Made by a program: the position numbers and the translations under genes
NCBI GenBank assembly: GCA_964526695.1
Contig: CAZGJA010000014.1
Location: forward strand, 5,464 to 69,463
DNA length: 64,000 bases
Source of the DNA: JABWBH01 sp964526695
GTDB taxonomy: Bacteria; Planctomycetota; Phycisphaerae; UBA1845
Direction: 5' to 3'
The notes under the pieces: model-generated
What the model was told of the DNA's origin: nothing
Databases searched by the model: none
Seen by the model: only the letters and a program-made list of their open reading frames with translations
Part shown: positions 17,000 through 26,678 of the stretch, in pieces
Layout of the letters: the number at the start of each line of letters is the position of its first letter
Position numbering within the stretch: position 1 is the stretch's first letter

Positions 17000-18496
17000 A
17001 TGTATCTGCAAACGCTCATTGTCTTTGCGCTCGTCTTCTTCCGATCCGACCAGCTTCGGGGGGATGCGTCCGCAGGCGCGCGGGAATGGGCATGGGCCTT
17101 CGCCGCGGTCGCGGCGCTTCTCCTTGGAACCGCGTTGCTCACCCGGATCGCCACGAAGGCGGCCTTGCGCCGCATGGGCGGTGTGGGCGGAGACTTGCAC
17201 GACGCGCATCACCTGCACCACCGCTGGATGACCACGATCAAGGCCTCGCTGCTGATCGGCTTCGGCATCGTGCTCTACGCAACGCCCTGGCCCATCGCGT
17301 GTTACGGCCTGACCCGCAGTCCGTGGCTGCGGATCGCCTCGGACGTCCTCCTGCTCGTACCGTACTTTGTCTGCGCCGCGGCGCTCTGGGCGTTTTCGCA
17401 CCCGGTGGAGCGGGCCTTCCGGGCGGAGATGGGCGAGCCGCGAACAAGACCGAGCGACCCCGCGCATGGCTTTTCACGCTGGGGATTCGTCCTCTTCAAC
17501 TTTCGCTTTCACATCCTGGTCGTCGCGCTGCCGATGCTGCTCATCCTCTTCACCGCCAACCTCGCGCGCGGCTACGGCGCGTGGATCCGGCGGAACGTGG
17601 CGCCCTGGCCCTTCGCCCCGGACCTTCTTTTGGGAGCGGTGGCGTTCCTCGTCTTCCTCGTGTCGCCGCTGCTGCTGACTCGAGTCTGGAGCACGACCCA
17701 GCTGGAGCGCGGACCGCTGCGAGACCGGCTGGAGGCGGTGTGCCGCGCGATCGGGCTTCGCTGCCGCGACGTTCTGCTGTGGAAAAGCGACGGCATGATG
17801 ATCAACGCCGCGGTGATGGGGCTTGTCGCGCCGGTGCGGTACGTCTTGCTTTCCGACGGCCTGCTGCAGTCGATGAACGACCGGCAGATCGAAGCCGTCT
17901 TCGGCCATGAAGCCGGGCACATCCGGCGGCGGCACATCGAGTTCTTCCTGCTCTTCGCGTTCGTGGCCATGCTCGCGGTTTCTGGCGCGCTGGAGCTGCT
18001 CTTGACCTTGTCGCCGAACCTCTCGAACACGACGCTGGAGCTGGTCGGCGTCCTGCTGACGGCGTGTACGTGGGGCTTCGGGTTCGGCCACATCTCGCGC
18101 AGCTTCGAGCGCGAGGCGGACTGGTTCGGCGCGACGTGCGTGACGCCGGAGGCGGAGGGCTGCGCGCTGCCCTGCGCCCTTCACCCTTCCGCGCCGCACA
18201 CTGAGGGGCGTCGGCTTTGCGCCACGGCCGCCGCCGTGTTCGCCTCCGCGCTGGACCGCGTGGCGCTGCTCAACGGCATCGAGCACGAGGAGTTCAGTTG
18301 GCGGCATTCGTCCATCGGCAGCCGCATGAGGTTCCTCACGGCGCTCGCCGCGGATCCGAACCGCCTGCGACAATTCCACGCGGCGCTGCGTCGGATCAAG
18401 GCGTTCTTGCTGGTGACGGCCGTGGGCGGAGGGGGCTACGCCCTGTATTACTGCCTGTACCGCGAGCCGCTGCTTCTGCGGGCGGGAGCCGGCTGA
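17000..18496 (+). CDS. M48-family membrane zinc metalloprotease
   Basis: 498 residues from ATG 17000; in-frame starts at 16937 and 16961 also exist and the ribosome-binding site does not decide. Several membrane segments precede a zinc site: VFGHEAGHIRRRHIEFF near residue 300 (HExxH), with the third ligand in FEREADWFGA near 372. M48 proteases (HtpX/Ste24) cut damaged membrane proteins. The insert CALPCALHPSAPHTEGRR near 390 is unusual and low-complexity. A TACAAT box at 16983 suggests a promoter just upstream. Confidence 0.85.
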   Translation: MYLQTLIVFALVFFRSDQLRGDASAGAREWAWAFAAVAALLLGTALLTRIATKAALRRMGGVGGDLHDAHHLHHRWMTTIKASLLIGFGIVLYATPWPIACYGLTRSPWLRIASDVLLLVPYFVCAAALWAFSHPVERAFRAEMGEPRTRPSDPAHGFSRWGFVLFNFRFHILVVALPMLLILFTANLARGYGAWIRRNVAPWPFAPDLLLGAVAFLVFLVSPLLLTRVWSTTQLERGPLRDRLEAVCRAIGLRCRDVLLWKSDGMMINAAVMGLVAPVRYVLLSDGLLQSMNDRQIEAVFGHEAGHIRRRHIEFFLLFAFVAMLAVSGALELLLTLSPNLSNTTLELVGVLLTACTWGFGFGHISRSFEREADWFGATCVTPEAEGCALPCALHPSAPHTEGRRLCATAAAVFASALDRVALLNGIEHEEFSWRHSSIGSRMRFLTALAADPNRLRQFHAALRRIKAFLLVTAVGGGGYALYYCLYREPLLLRAGAG

Positions 18497-18591
18497 GCGC
18501 GTTACAGATCGGTGACAGACGCCGCTGGAATCGAGGGTTAGACTTGACCGACATCCTGACAGAGGTTTTCAGTCGGCGAGGATAAAATCCC

Positions 18592-19338
18592 ATGAGTCCC
18601 AAGCGTCGCATTGTCGTGGTGGAAGATGAACCGGCCATTCGCCGCGGCGTCGTCGATATCCTGCGGATGGCGGGGTACGAGCCGGTGGAAGCCGCGGATG
18701 GCGAGGTGGGGCTGAAGGAGTCGCGCCGCGCGGGGGTGGACCTCGTGCTGCTCGATCTGATGCTGCCCAAGGTGGACGGATTCGACGTGCTGGCGGCGCT
18801 GCGCGAGACTCATGCGTCGCTGCCGGTCATCATCCTCACGGCGCGCGGAGCGGAAGAGGATCGCGTGCGCGGGCTGAAGCTCGGCGCGGATGACTACGTG
18901 GTCAAGCCGTTCTCCTCGCGCGAGCTGCTGGCGCGCGTCGAGGCCGTCCTGCGACGAAGCCCGGAGCGGCCGGAGCCGGTGGTGCGGCTGAAGTTGGGCA
19001 AGACGGTGGCGGACTGCGCGCGGCACGAGCTGAACCTCGCGGGCGGACAGCGCGTGGCGCTTTCGGAGATGGAGGCGGAGCTGCTGCGCCGGCTCGCCCT
19101 GCAGCGCGGGCAGGCCGTCTCGCGCGAGTCGCTGCTCAGCTCCGTCTGGGGCATCCGCGACGGGCGCGTCGAGACTCGCGCCATCGACATGCACATCACG
19201 CGCCTGCGCAACAAGCTCAGCGGCGAGGCGCCGGACGCCGAAGGGCAGGATTGGATTGTGACCGTGCGCGGCAAGGGTTACATGCTCGGCGCGGAGGTCG
19301 AGGTGCTGGCGGAAGCCGGCGCGACCGTGGCGCCATGA
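18592..19338 (+). CDS. OmpR/PhoB-family response regulator
   Basis: 248 residues; gagg lies ten bases before ATG 18592. The receiver domain has the acidic pair in VVVEDEPAIRR, the phosphorylated Asp in LVLLDLMLP near residue 54, the Thr in ILTARG and Lys in YVVKPFSS. The C-terminal winged helix has ETRAIDMHITRLRNKL and VRGKGYML. It is followed after 37 bases by its probable kinase. Confidence 0.93.
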   Translation: MSPKRRIVVVEDEPAIRRGVVDILRMAGYEPVEAADGEVGLKESRRAGVDLVLLDLMLPKVDGFDVLAALRETHASLPVIILTARGAEEDRVRGLKLGADDYVVKPFSSRELLARVEAVLRRSPERPEPVVRLKLGKTVADCARHELNLAGGQRVALSEMEAELLRRLALQRGQAVSRESLLSSVWGIRDGRVETRAIDMHITRLRNKLSGEAPDAEGQDWIVTVRGKGYMLGAEVEVLAEAGATVAP

Positions 19339-19375
19339 CCCGGCGGCGCCGCATCCTTCGGCGAGAAGCGAACCC

Positions 19376-21325
19376 ATGAGCGGCATGAATCGGATGAAAA
19401 CGCTGGCGACCGCGGGCTTCGCGCTGGTGTGCGTGGGGGTCATCGGCGGTCTGGCCTGGGCGACCTGGCTCACCGTGCGGCTGGAACGGTATGAGCTTCA
19501 AGCCGCGGGGGAGGAAGGGCTGCAGGCCGCCCTGTGGCGCATCGACAACGAGTTCATGCCCCTCCTCGCGCAGGAGTCCGGGCGGTCCTACCTGCATTAC
19601 ACGGCGCTGTACAACCCGACGACGCTGTACGACGCGACGGAGGGCGGCGACGCGGATCGAACGCGGTATGTCGTGGAGTCGCCGATTCACGAGCAGTGGG
19701 TGAAGGGCGACACGTGGCGCGACTGGATCGACCTTTACTTCCAGGTGACGCCGGAGCAGCCGTCAGGCCCGAATCCTCTGGGCGACTGGACTTCGCCGCA
19801 GACTCCGGGAGACACGCCGGCTCTCCGCGGGATCGACCATGTGACGGGAAGTCGGCGCAAGCTGGTCGAGGAGCGCCTTACGTTTCTCCGCGGCGCGGTC
19901 CCTTATCACGAGCTGACCTTTCGCATGGCCGCTGCGGAAGACTTGTACTCCACATACGAGCGCACCCTCGAGCCGGCACAGCCCCAGCAGTGGGCCAATG
20001 CCATCGTCCCCCGCGGACAGGATCGTTATGAAGCCGCGCGCGAGAAGGGTCTGCAGAGTTTCCAGCAGCGGCTGGAAATGAACCGCAACGTCCAGCAGCA
20101 GAGCATGCCCATGGAGGCCTGTGACCCTGTCGAGGTGTTGAAGGGAACGCTGCTCCCGCAAAGCAAGGTGGATTCGGATGCGCTGCCGGAATTCGAGGAA
20201 GACAGGGCGGTTCGGGTTTCGGCGCTGTATCCCATGTGGGTGACGATCCCGGAGATGCCGGGGCAGAAGCTCGTCTTTCTGCGCCGGGTCACGGTCGGCG
20301 ATCCGACGGACGGACTGGCCATCTACCAGGGGTTTCTGGCCGATTGGGGCAAGCTCTCCGCGGAACTGCTCAAGCCCGTCGCGAGCCTCTACGGTCACGC
20401 GCAGATCAAACCGGCGCCGATCGCCCGCGAGTTCAAGGCGCACAACATGATGGCGACGCTGCCCGCGTTTCTGGATGTGGCGCCGGTGGACGATCATGCG
20501 CCGCTCTTTGTCTGGAACGAGAGCCGCGCGACGCTCCTGCTCCTGTGGGTGCTGGCGCTCGTGTCGCTGGGGGTGATCGGGCTGGGGCTGCGAACGCTCC
20601 TGGCTGTCTCCCACCGCCGGGTCGAGTTCGCCTACGCCGTCGCCCACGAGCTGCGGACGCCGCTGACGACGTTCCGGCTCTACACCGACATGCTGGCCGA
20701 GGGACTCGTTCCGGAGGAATCCCGGCAGGAATACCTTGAGATCCTCAACCGCGAGTCCAAGCGACTGGCCGACCTGGTGAACGGCGTGCTCGAGTACGCA
20801 CGCGTGGAGAACCGCCGGGTGCGGCTCAACCCGCAGACGATCTCCGCGGACGAGTTCCTAAACCGCGCCCGATCCACGTTCGCGCGCGCGTGCGAGGACG
20901 AGGGCGTCGAGCTGGTGCTCGACAATCAGTGGAAGGACGGCGCGCCGCTGCGCACCGACATCGACCTGGTCATGTGCGTGGCGGGCGTGCTGGTGGCCAA
21001 CGCCTGCCGCCACGGTCGCAATGGCGCTTCCTCCCGCGTGGTCATGCGGCTGGATGAAGCTCACGAACGCATCCACCTTGATGTGATCGACAACGGTCCG
21101 GGCATCGAGGCGGAGGACGCGCGTCACCTGTACACGCCGTTTCGACGCGGAAAAACCGCCGAATCCAAGGCGAAGGGCGGGCTGGGGCTGGGGCTGGCAC
21201 TCGCGCGCAACTGGTGCCGGCTCCTGGGCGGGAAGCTGGAACTCGTCGCGCGAAAGGACGAGAGCCTCGGCGGCGCGCACTTCCGCATGACGCTCCCGCA
21301 GCTCGAAGGCACCGGAATAACCTAG
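19376..21325 (+). CDS. Two-component sensor histidine kinase with large extracytoplasmic domain
   Basis: 649 residues. A membrane segment at about 12-33 and another at about 385-403 (LLLLWVLALVSLGVIGLG) enclose a ~350-residue sensor domain of unrecognised type. Then come the His box FAYAVAHELRTPLTTFR (His near 424), an N box that is reduced to VANACRH, DNGPGIEAED and GLGLGLALARNW. It is partner of the response regulator upstream. Signal unknown; the sensor domain is rich in Trp and Pro. Confidence 0.92.
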   Translation: MSGMNRMKTLATAGFALVCVGVIGGLAWATWLTVRLERYELQAAGEEGLQAALWRIDNEFMPLLAQESGRSYLHYTALYNPTTLYDATEGGDADRTRYVVESPIHEQWVKGDTWRDWIDLYFQVTPEQPSGPNPLGDWTSPQTPGDTPALRGIDHVTGSRRKLVEERLTFLRGAVPYHELTFRMAAAEDLYSTYERTLEPAQPQQWANAIVPRGQDRYEAAREKGLQSFQQRLEMNRNVQQQSMPMEACDPVEVLKGTLLPQSKVDSDALPEFEEDRAVRVSALYPMWVTIPEMPGQKLVFLRRVTVGDPTDGLAIYQGFLADWGKLSAELLKPVASLYGHAQIKPAPIAREFKAHNMMATLPAFLDVAPVDDHAPLFVWNESRATLLLLWVLALVSLGVIGLGLRTLLAVSHRRVEFAYAVAHELRTPLTTFRLYTDMLAEGLVPEESRQEYLEILNRESKRLADLVNGVLEYARVENRRVRLNPQTISADEFLNRARSTFARACEDEGVELVLDNQWKDGAPLRTDIDLVMCVAGVLVANACRHGRNGASSRVVMRLDEAHERIHLDVIDNGPGIEAEDARHLYTPFRRGKTAESKAKGGLGLGLALARNWCRLLGGKLELVARKDESLGGAHFRMTLPQLEGTGIT

Positions 21326-21344
21326 CTCGCATTCCGCGCGCTCG

Positions 21345-21485
21345 TGCGGCACCGGTTGTCCAACCAGTGAATGCGGCGCAGGTTTCCAACCCGTGTGGCA
21401 CCGGTTTCCAACCGGTGGTGTAGCACAGGTTTCCAACCTGTGCTCCATCGGGTGGCACGGTCTGGCGTACTCGCCAGACCGTGGA
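21345..21485. repeat. Array of five short stem-loops
   Basis: Successive palindromic units are caccggttgtccaaccagtg, gcaggtttccaacccgtg, caccggtttccaaccggtg, gcacaggtttccaacctgtg and cacggtctggcgtactcgcc followed by agaccgtg. It lies between convergent genes (kinase and pyrophosphorylase) and may end both transcripts. It has the same construction as the array inside the P5C dehydrogenase gene. Confidence 0.8.
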
Positions 21486-21607
21486 CGTTGAAGCCCAAAC
21501 GCGCCGCCCGCTCCGTACGGCTCCGCTGCCGCGGACTCATGAGATTCGAGCCTTGCCACACACCCCCGCCGCGACCCCTGCGGAACGTGCGGGGCCTTGC
21601 CGCGTTG

Positions 21608-23038
21608 TCATCTCGCGGTCAGGAGGATGGGACCGGACGAGGAGGGGGAGGGGAGAGTTTGCAGGGCTTGCCGGAGTTCCTCGGCGTCCTGAGCCAGCGC
21701 GGGGCTGATTTCGATCGGGCGCGTCGGCGCGCCGTCGGGACGGCACTCCACGTGAACGCCGCTGGCCGCCAGCCAACGGGCGCCGCGGAGAGACATGTCG
21801 CGGCGCGCCTGCTCGGCGCTGTCCGCGCCGCTGGCGTTCTTCACCGGCGAGAAGCACTCCTCGCGCCGACCACGCAGCAGCAGCGAGCGAGAAGCGAGCG
21901 GCAGCGCGTCAAACACGAAGCGCTCGAACTTGATGGCGTTAGGCTCCTTCGGGTCGAGGCGCTCGCCGGTGGCCGGATTGAGGCACGGCACTTTCTTCAG
22001 CGCGCGGTGCCAGGGCAGCTCGTCGCCCGCGCCGGTGATGCGTTCCAGGAACGGCAGCGAGAAGACGAAGATCGAGAGGTTGGCGGCGTCGAAAAGGCGC
22101 CGGCCTAGCGCGTCGCGGCGGCGGGCGAGCGCGTCCGGCAGCTCGGTGTACTCGATGACGTGGTTGCGATCGCCGGTGCGGACAAAGTTCCCGACGCGTT
22201 CAAGGTCGTCCGCCTTGCCGATCGTGAGCGATGAGACTTCGGCTTGCTCGCGGAGATGAAGCCCGATCAGCAGGGGATCGACGGGTCGCACGAGGGGGTT
22301 GTCCACCTGGAAGTAGCTGAGCGTGTCGATGCCGCGTCGTTTCATGTCGTCGAGGAAGCCGCTGCGCGCCAAGGCCGTGAGGCTGCCCCCGTGTCCATCC
22401 GGCGAGAGGGCAAGCGCGTGCATGCTCTCGAGCAGAATCTTGCCGTCCGTGGAGACGGCCGGCATGACGCCCTGCGAAAAGAAGCGGACGGTGTCCTCTC
22501 CAAGATCGAAGAAGCGCTGCTGCGCGAAGTAGCGGCGCGTGGCCTGATCATTGACCGGGCTGGTCATGATGTACCAGGGGATCGCGGCGTTGAAGCGGCG
22601 ACGAGCGCCGACCAGGGCTTCGGCGAACCACTGGAAGAGCGTGGCGTTGCGGATCGGGGAGATCGGGAACAGGCCTTTGGGGGCGTCGAAGCCCAGCCGC
22701 GTGCCCTGCCCGCCGGCGACGATCATCGCGGCCACCTTGTTCTGCCGAATATGGTTCTCGCCGATGGCTCTTGCACCCGGGTAGTCGTGCTCGGCGCCGG
22801 CGGTCCATGGATCCGGGAGCGTCGGTGCCGGCTCAATGCAGGACGGCGGATGGACGGGCGACGAGGCCCCGGCGGCGTTCTCGCGCACAAGCTGCGCGAT
22901 TAACGAGAGATCGACTTGCGCGATGTCGCGCAGGATTCGCTCCTGCTTCTGCGAATCCAGAAGACTCCAGAAACGCAACAGGTGCTGCTGACCGAGAGAC
23001 GCCAGCAGCGTCGAACACGATTCGAACGTCAAGCCCAC
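21608..23038 (-). CDS. UDP-sugar pyrophosphorylase of the UAP1 type (UDP-N-acetylglucosamine diphosphorylase)
   Basis: 476 residues from ATG 23038. It transfers UMP from UTP to a sugar 1-phosphate. The nucleotide loop AGGQGTRLGFDAPKGLFPI lies near residue 107, with MTSPVND, a G-[GS]-L near SLTALARSGFLDDM, and YFQVDNPLVRPVDP. This is the eukaryote-like UAP1/AGX family rather than bacterial GlmU. Relatives use GlcNAc-1-P or other hexose-1-phosphates, so the sugar is not certain. It would feed cell-envelope glycan synthesis. Confidence 0.88.
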   Translation of the reverse strand: MGLTFESCSTLLASLGQQHLLRFWSLLDSQKQERILRDIAQVDLSLIAQLVRENAAGASSPVHPPSCIEPAPTLPDPWTAGAEHDYPGARAIGENHIRQNKVAAMIVAGGQGTRLGFDAPKGLFPISPIRNATLFQWFAEALVGARRRFNAAIPWYIMTSPVNDQATRRYFAQQRFFDLGEDTVRFFSQGVMPAVSTDGKILLESMHALALSPDGHGGSLTALARSGFLDDMKRRGIDTLSYFQVDNPLVRPVDPLLIGLHLREQAEVSSLTIGKADDLERVGNFVRTGDRNHVIEYTELPDALARRRDALGRRLFDAANLSIFVFSLPFLERITGAGDELPWHRALKKVPCLNPATGERLDPKEPNAIKFERFVFDALPLASRSLLLRGRREECFSPVKNASGADSAEQARRDMSLRGARWLAASGVHVECRPDGAPTRPIEISPALAQDAEELRQALQTLPSPSSSGPILLTAR

Positions 23039-23473
23039 GGTCTTCTCCTGGCCAGCGGGGTCCCTGCATGGCGCTGGGCGATGTTACGACTCGGCACAGG
23101 CCGAGAGAAGTCTGCCGGAATACGCGCCTTCGCGAAGCAGCGCTATGCCGGCGGATTGGACCGCACGCGCTGGACACTCTCCCTCAGCCCCTCCCTGGAC
23201 GAGATGGGAGTGGTGGACGCGGTTCATCCTGCTCCTGCTCCTCCTTGGAAGGGAGGCGATGATGGGCGGAAAGGAGGGGATGATGGGCGCTTCACCTTCC
23301 CTCTGCGCTGCCTCGCGATGGAGGGGGGGTCAGCCCGGCCGCGGCGGCGCTCCGATAACCGCGAGGCGTGCGTCTGCGTCAACCTGCGTGCGGACAGCGA
23401 CGATAAACCCACATCAGCATCATCTCCGAAGCAGGAATCCCGAAGTTCAGGGTGTCGGAGGTTTGGAACCCTC
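23039..23473. other. 435 bp without a recognisable gene
   Basis: Bases 23245-23285 contain repeated gatgatgggcg-type triplets and purine runs. No domain or good start is seen on either strand. It probably holds divergent promoters for the pyrophosphorylase and the small zinc-ribbon gene. Confidence 0.4.
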
Positions 23474-23656
23474 ATGGCGGTAGCGCTCGTCTGTCCCAAT
23501 CTGCAGTGCCGGACACTGTTGCGCGTGCCTGACAAGGCGCGGGGCAAGCGCGTGCGCTGCCCCGAATGCGGAGGTGTGCTGATCGTGCCGAAGAACGCAC
23601 CGCGCGAAGGATCGTCGCGAGGGCAGGCCAGCCAGGCCACCGATGTGTCTCCGTAA
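23474..23656 (+). CDS. Small zinc-ribbon protein
   Basis: 60 residues from ATG 23474. The pattern is ALVCPNLQCRTLLRVPDKARG followed by VRCPECGGVLIVPK: a Cys-x4-Cys-like first knuckle and a CPEC second knuckle, characteristic of short planctomycete proteins and of the N-terminus of many larger planctomycete membrane proteins. Here the rest is missing and a Ser/Gln/Ala tail ends it. It binds zinc in all likelihood; partner unknown. Confidence 0.65.
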   Translation: MAVALVCPNLQCRTLLRVPDKARGKRVRCPECGGVLIVPKNAPREGSSRGQASQATDVSP

Positions 23657-23720
23657 GCTGGCCGGTCGCCGTCGGGACTCGGAGGATTCCGGCGATCCCG
23701 ATGATGCTGCCTCGATCTCG

Positions 23721-24089
23721 CTACGCCGTTTCCGACCGTGCCCACGCCAGCCGCGGCGCGTCGCCCCACAACAGCTCCAGATCGTAGTAATCCCGAGCCT
23801 CGCGCGAGAACACGTGCACGACCACGTCCACGAAATCCAGCAGGAGCCAGGACTCGCTCTCGTAGCCGCTCATCCCGTAAGGCCTCTCGCCGACCTTGGC
23901 TGCGTACTCCCGCACGTGATCGGCCACGGCGCGCATTTGCCGCTCCGACGTTCCCGTGGAAATGACGAGGTAGTCGGTGATGGAGGTCAGCCCGCGCAGG
24001 TCGAGCACGACCACGTTGTCGGCCTTGTGGTCGGCGGCGATCCGAGCAAGCTCCAGCGCAAATTCCCGAGGTTCGATCCGCGGCTTCAT
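23721..24089 (-). CDS. rsfS: Ribosomal silencing factor RsfS
   Basis: 122 residues from ATG 24089; the frame extends 12 codons upstream without conserved look. RsfS binds ribosomal protein L14 and blocks subunit joining in starvation. The family core is visible: KADNVVVLDLRGLTSITDYL, VISTGTSERQMRAVADHV, SWLLLDFVDVVVHVFSREAR and DYYDLELLWGDAPRL. Typical full length (about 105-120). Confidence 0.95.
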   Translation of the reverse strand: MKPRIEPREFALELARIAADHKADNVVVLDLRGLTSITDYLVISTGTSERQMRAVADHVREYAAKVGERPYGMSGYESESWLLLDFVDVVVHVFSREARDYYDLELLWGDAPRLAWARSETA

Positions 24090-24239
24090 GCGCGTATGAT
24101 AGGGGCGGACGGGGCGAAGTTCCAACTTTTGAATGGGAGGCCGCCGGGAGCGGGGAACTCGGGGAGGCTCTGCTTGGCGTTGCCACCTTGGCCGATGCCG
24201 AAAGCCGCGCCCAACCGGTCGGGCGGAGCGATCCAGCGC

Positions 24240-24539
24240 ATGTTAACGGCGCGTTACATAGGCTTCATGTTCCCCGGGCTTGCCGCCGGGCTGGTCGTCG
24301 CGGCGGCCTACCCGCCAGTTTGGCCGAAATGGGGAAAACTGACGATGCTCGTGTGCGCGGGGGCGTGGGTTTTCGTGGTCGCGCCGATCATGATCGGCAT
24401 GAGGGAGGAGAAGGAGCGGACGGGGCTGTCATTGCGCCAGCAGATGCGCTCCCGCGCGGACCGATGCGTGAAGTGCGGCTATCACCTTAAGGGCAACGAG
24501 AGCGGAACCTGTCCGGAATGCGGGCATGTGTGGTTGTGA
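24240..24539 (+). CDS. Small membrane protein with C-terminal zinc ribbon
   Basis: 99 residues from ATG 24240 (an ATG at 24195 is possible). Two membrane segments (FMFPGLAAGLVVAAAYPPV and LTMLVCAGAWVFVVAPIMI) precede a ribbon CVKCGYHLKGNESGTCPECG at the very end. CxxCGYxLxG...CPECG is a common planctomycete tail of unknown role. A degenerate relative lies at 51354-51656. Confidence 0.7.
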   Translation: MLTARYIGFMFPGLAAGLVVAAAYPPVWPKWGKLTMLVCAGAWVFVVAPIMIGMREEKERTGLSLRQQMRSRADRCVKCGYHLKGNESGTCPECGHVWL

Positions 24540-24708
24540 AGCGAACTTGGGAGGTGTCGGGATTTTCCGTGCTCCGCGGATGGATACAATGAGTGCGGAA
24601 CCGGAGCAGCAGCGCAGCGCCGAAGTGGCACGGCTCGATCGGTCGGGCATCCAACGCCGTCGAGTGCGGTGCTGATTCCATGGCGCGGGAGTTTGCCGGG
24701 AGATGACC

Positions 24709-26229
24709 ATGATTGTGTTGTTCATATCGTGTTGTGGGTTCGGCGCTCCCGGGGTTCTCCCCGTCGCGCCGGTGGTCTCACGGATGGAAAACATCGCGCA
24801 GGATGCGCCGGCGGCGCAGGACAAGCCCGCGGGACAGGACAAGCCCGCGCCCCTGCCGGAAGCGCCCGCCGCGTCGCAGGAGGCGCCCGACTGCAGGCAG
24901 CTTTTCGAAGACGCGCTGAAGGCTGTGACCGGTCTGAAATCCGGATCATACGACGCGCGATTCTTCGGCATGGGCCTCGTCGAGGACAAGGCGCCGAAAA
25001 TCAAGGGAAGCGTCGTGTTCGCGCCGATTGGCGGGGATGACCCCCTCGGCGCCAAGGTGGAAATCCGCGGAGGCTACGGCGAGGAGGGCAAGTCGAATCC
25101 GTTTCGTCTGGCGTATGACGGAACGACCTGCGCGATCCTGTTTGAGAAGGACCAGGTCGTCTTTCAAGGCAATCCGCGAGAGCAGCGCGACGTCATTCGG
25201 CGCGAGGAGATTCGCCTGCTGCTGAAGGACTATGTCCCCAGCGACTACCAGTTTCAGCACGCGCTGAACGCGAAGACCTACAAGTACGAGGGTAAGCAGG
25301 ACGTTGAGGGCGTAAGCTGCCACGTCGTCTCCACCGAGTTCGAGCCGGAAAAAAGCCGCAATCTGCCGGCATACTATGAGACGCGGGAGGTGTTTCGGGC
25401 GCGTTGGTTTCTTGCCGTGGACGACCACCTGCCGCGGCGCGTCGAGTGGAAATCCGCCCGCATCCCGGACATTACGGGAAAGCACGCGGAAGCCGGCACC
25501 GCTTTGGTCTTGTCCAATCTCAAGGTGAACATCGCGCTGGACGCGAAGGCGTTCGAGCTTCCAAAGGCGAATCCGGCGCCCCAGCCGCCCGCCGGCTCGC
25601 CGCCGGCCGAAACTTCCAAGCCGCAGGCGGGCGACGGCGGAACGCACTCGCCGAGCGGAAGCGCTGATCCGGGCGCTGCGTCGATCCCTGCCGGCGGCGT
25701 CCCGGCCGCGGCCAATCTCCCGCCTTCGCTCGACGTGCCTTCCCCCGACGACGGCACGGGGAAGCGGACGCGCAAACATGATCGGCTGGAGGAGGGCGAG
25801 CTCGCGCCCGACTGGGAACTTGCGGACTTCGACGGCAAGAAACACAAGCTCTCGGATTTCCGAGGCAAAGTCGTGTTGCTGGACTTCTGGGCAACGTGGT
25901 GCAAGCCGTGCATCCTGGCGATGCCCGGGATCGAGCAGCTTCAGCAGTCGTACAAGGACAAGGGCGTGGTCGTCATCGGCATGAACGTGGAGGACGAGGT
26001 GCAGGTCGCCCGGGACTTCCTCCGCCAGAAACCGGCCAAGTACCCCCAGCTTGCGGAAGCCGGCGCGGTTTCCCGGCAGTACCGGATCTTCGGGCTTCCG
26101 GGGTTCGTGGTGATCGACGCCGAGGGAAAGGTAACGCTGCGCATGTCGGGGTGGGGATCGGATTCGCAGCAGCGGATAACGGACAAGCTTGATGCGGCCG
26201 TGAAGGCGATGGCGAAACCGGCGGGCTGA
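24709..26229 (+). CDS. Thioredoxin-like (TlpA/ResA-type) protein with N-terminal lipoprotein-like domain
   Basis: 506 residues from ATG 24709 (gggag six bases upstream; ATG 24703 is closer to it). Residues ~60-285 form a domain typical of secreted planctomycete DUF2092/LolA-like proteins (YDARFFGMGLV, LLLKDYVPSDY). After a Pro/Ser/Ala-rich linker (~290-345), a thioredoxin fold begins at GELAPDWELADFDGKKHKLS with the redox pair in FWATWCKPCILAMP near residue 395 and cis-Pro in FGLPGFVVID. It probably reduces disulfides outside the cytoplasm. The N-terminus is hydrophobic but not a clean signal peptide. Confidence 0.85.
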   Translation: MIVLFISCCGFGAPGVLPVAPVVSRMENIAQDAPAAQDKPAGQDKPAPLPEAPAASQEAPDCRQLFEDALKAVTGLKSGSYDARFFGMGLVEDKAPKIKGSVVFAPIGGDDPLGAKVEIRGGYGEEGKSNPFRLAYDGTTCAILFEKDQVVFQGNPREQRDVIRREEIRLLLKDYVPSDYQFQHALNAKTYKYEGKQDVEGVSCHVVSTEFEPEKSRNLPAYYETREVFRARWFLAVDDHLPRRVEWKSARIPDITGKHAEAGTALVLSNLKVNIALDAKAFELPKANPAPQPPAGSPPAETSKPQAGDGGTHSPSGSADPGAASIPAGGVPAAANLPPSLDVPSPDDGTGKRTRKHDRLEEGELAPDWELADFDGKKHKLSDFRGKVVLLDFWATWCKPCILAMPGIEQLQQSYKDKGVVVIGMNVEDEVQVARDFLRQKPAKYPQLAEAGAVSRQYRIFGLPGFVVIDAEGKVTLRMSGWGSDSQQRITDKLDAAVKAMAKPAG

Positions 26230-26678
26230 GCGCGGCTTGAGGCTCGAGGCCCCGCGGTGGGTGCGCTGCCCCGTCGTAGCCGAATTTCGATGCGCGTTGA
26301 AGTCCGCGCTGCGTTGGCCCGGCGTGATCTGACCGCCGTCGGGAGCCTCCCCGTCCTGAGTGGGCGCGCGGGGCAAACGGAAACGGCGGTTCCCGGTGTT
26401 TTTTCGCAGGGCGAGCACCCCAAGTCATGCCGCCCGTCGCGCATGCTCGGCCGTGCGCGCTCGACCGCTCAACCCACCTGCCCGACGGCGCCAGGCGCCA
26501 CCGCCTGCTGCCCTGGGGCGCCACATCACGGCGCCGGCGCGCGTTGCGGCCGTGGTCCAATCTTGCGCGAAAGCAGCGCTGGTTCTCCGCGCCGAGGGGC
26601 GCTTTCGAGCCGGCGCGCCGCGTGTTAGGCTCCCGAAGCTGACCTGCGCGGCGGGCGGATCGGCGATCGACGGCATCC
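26230..26678. other. 449 bp without a recognisable gene
   Basis: GC-rich; the open frames here lack domains and read like codon shadows. Probably leader/promoter of the following kinase gene. Confidence 0.4.
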
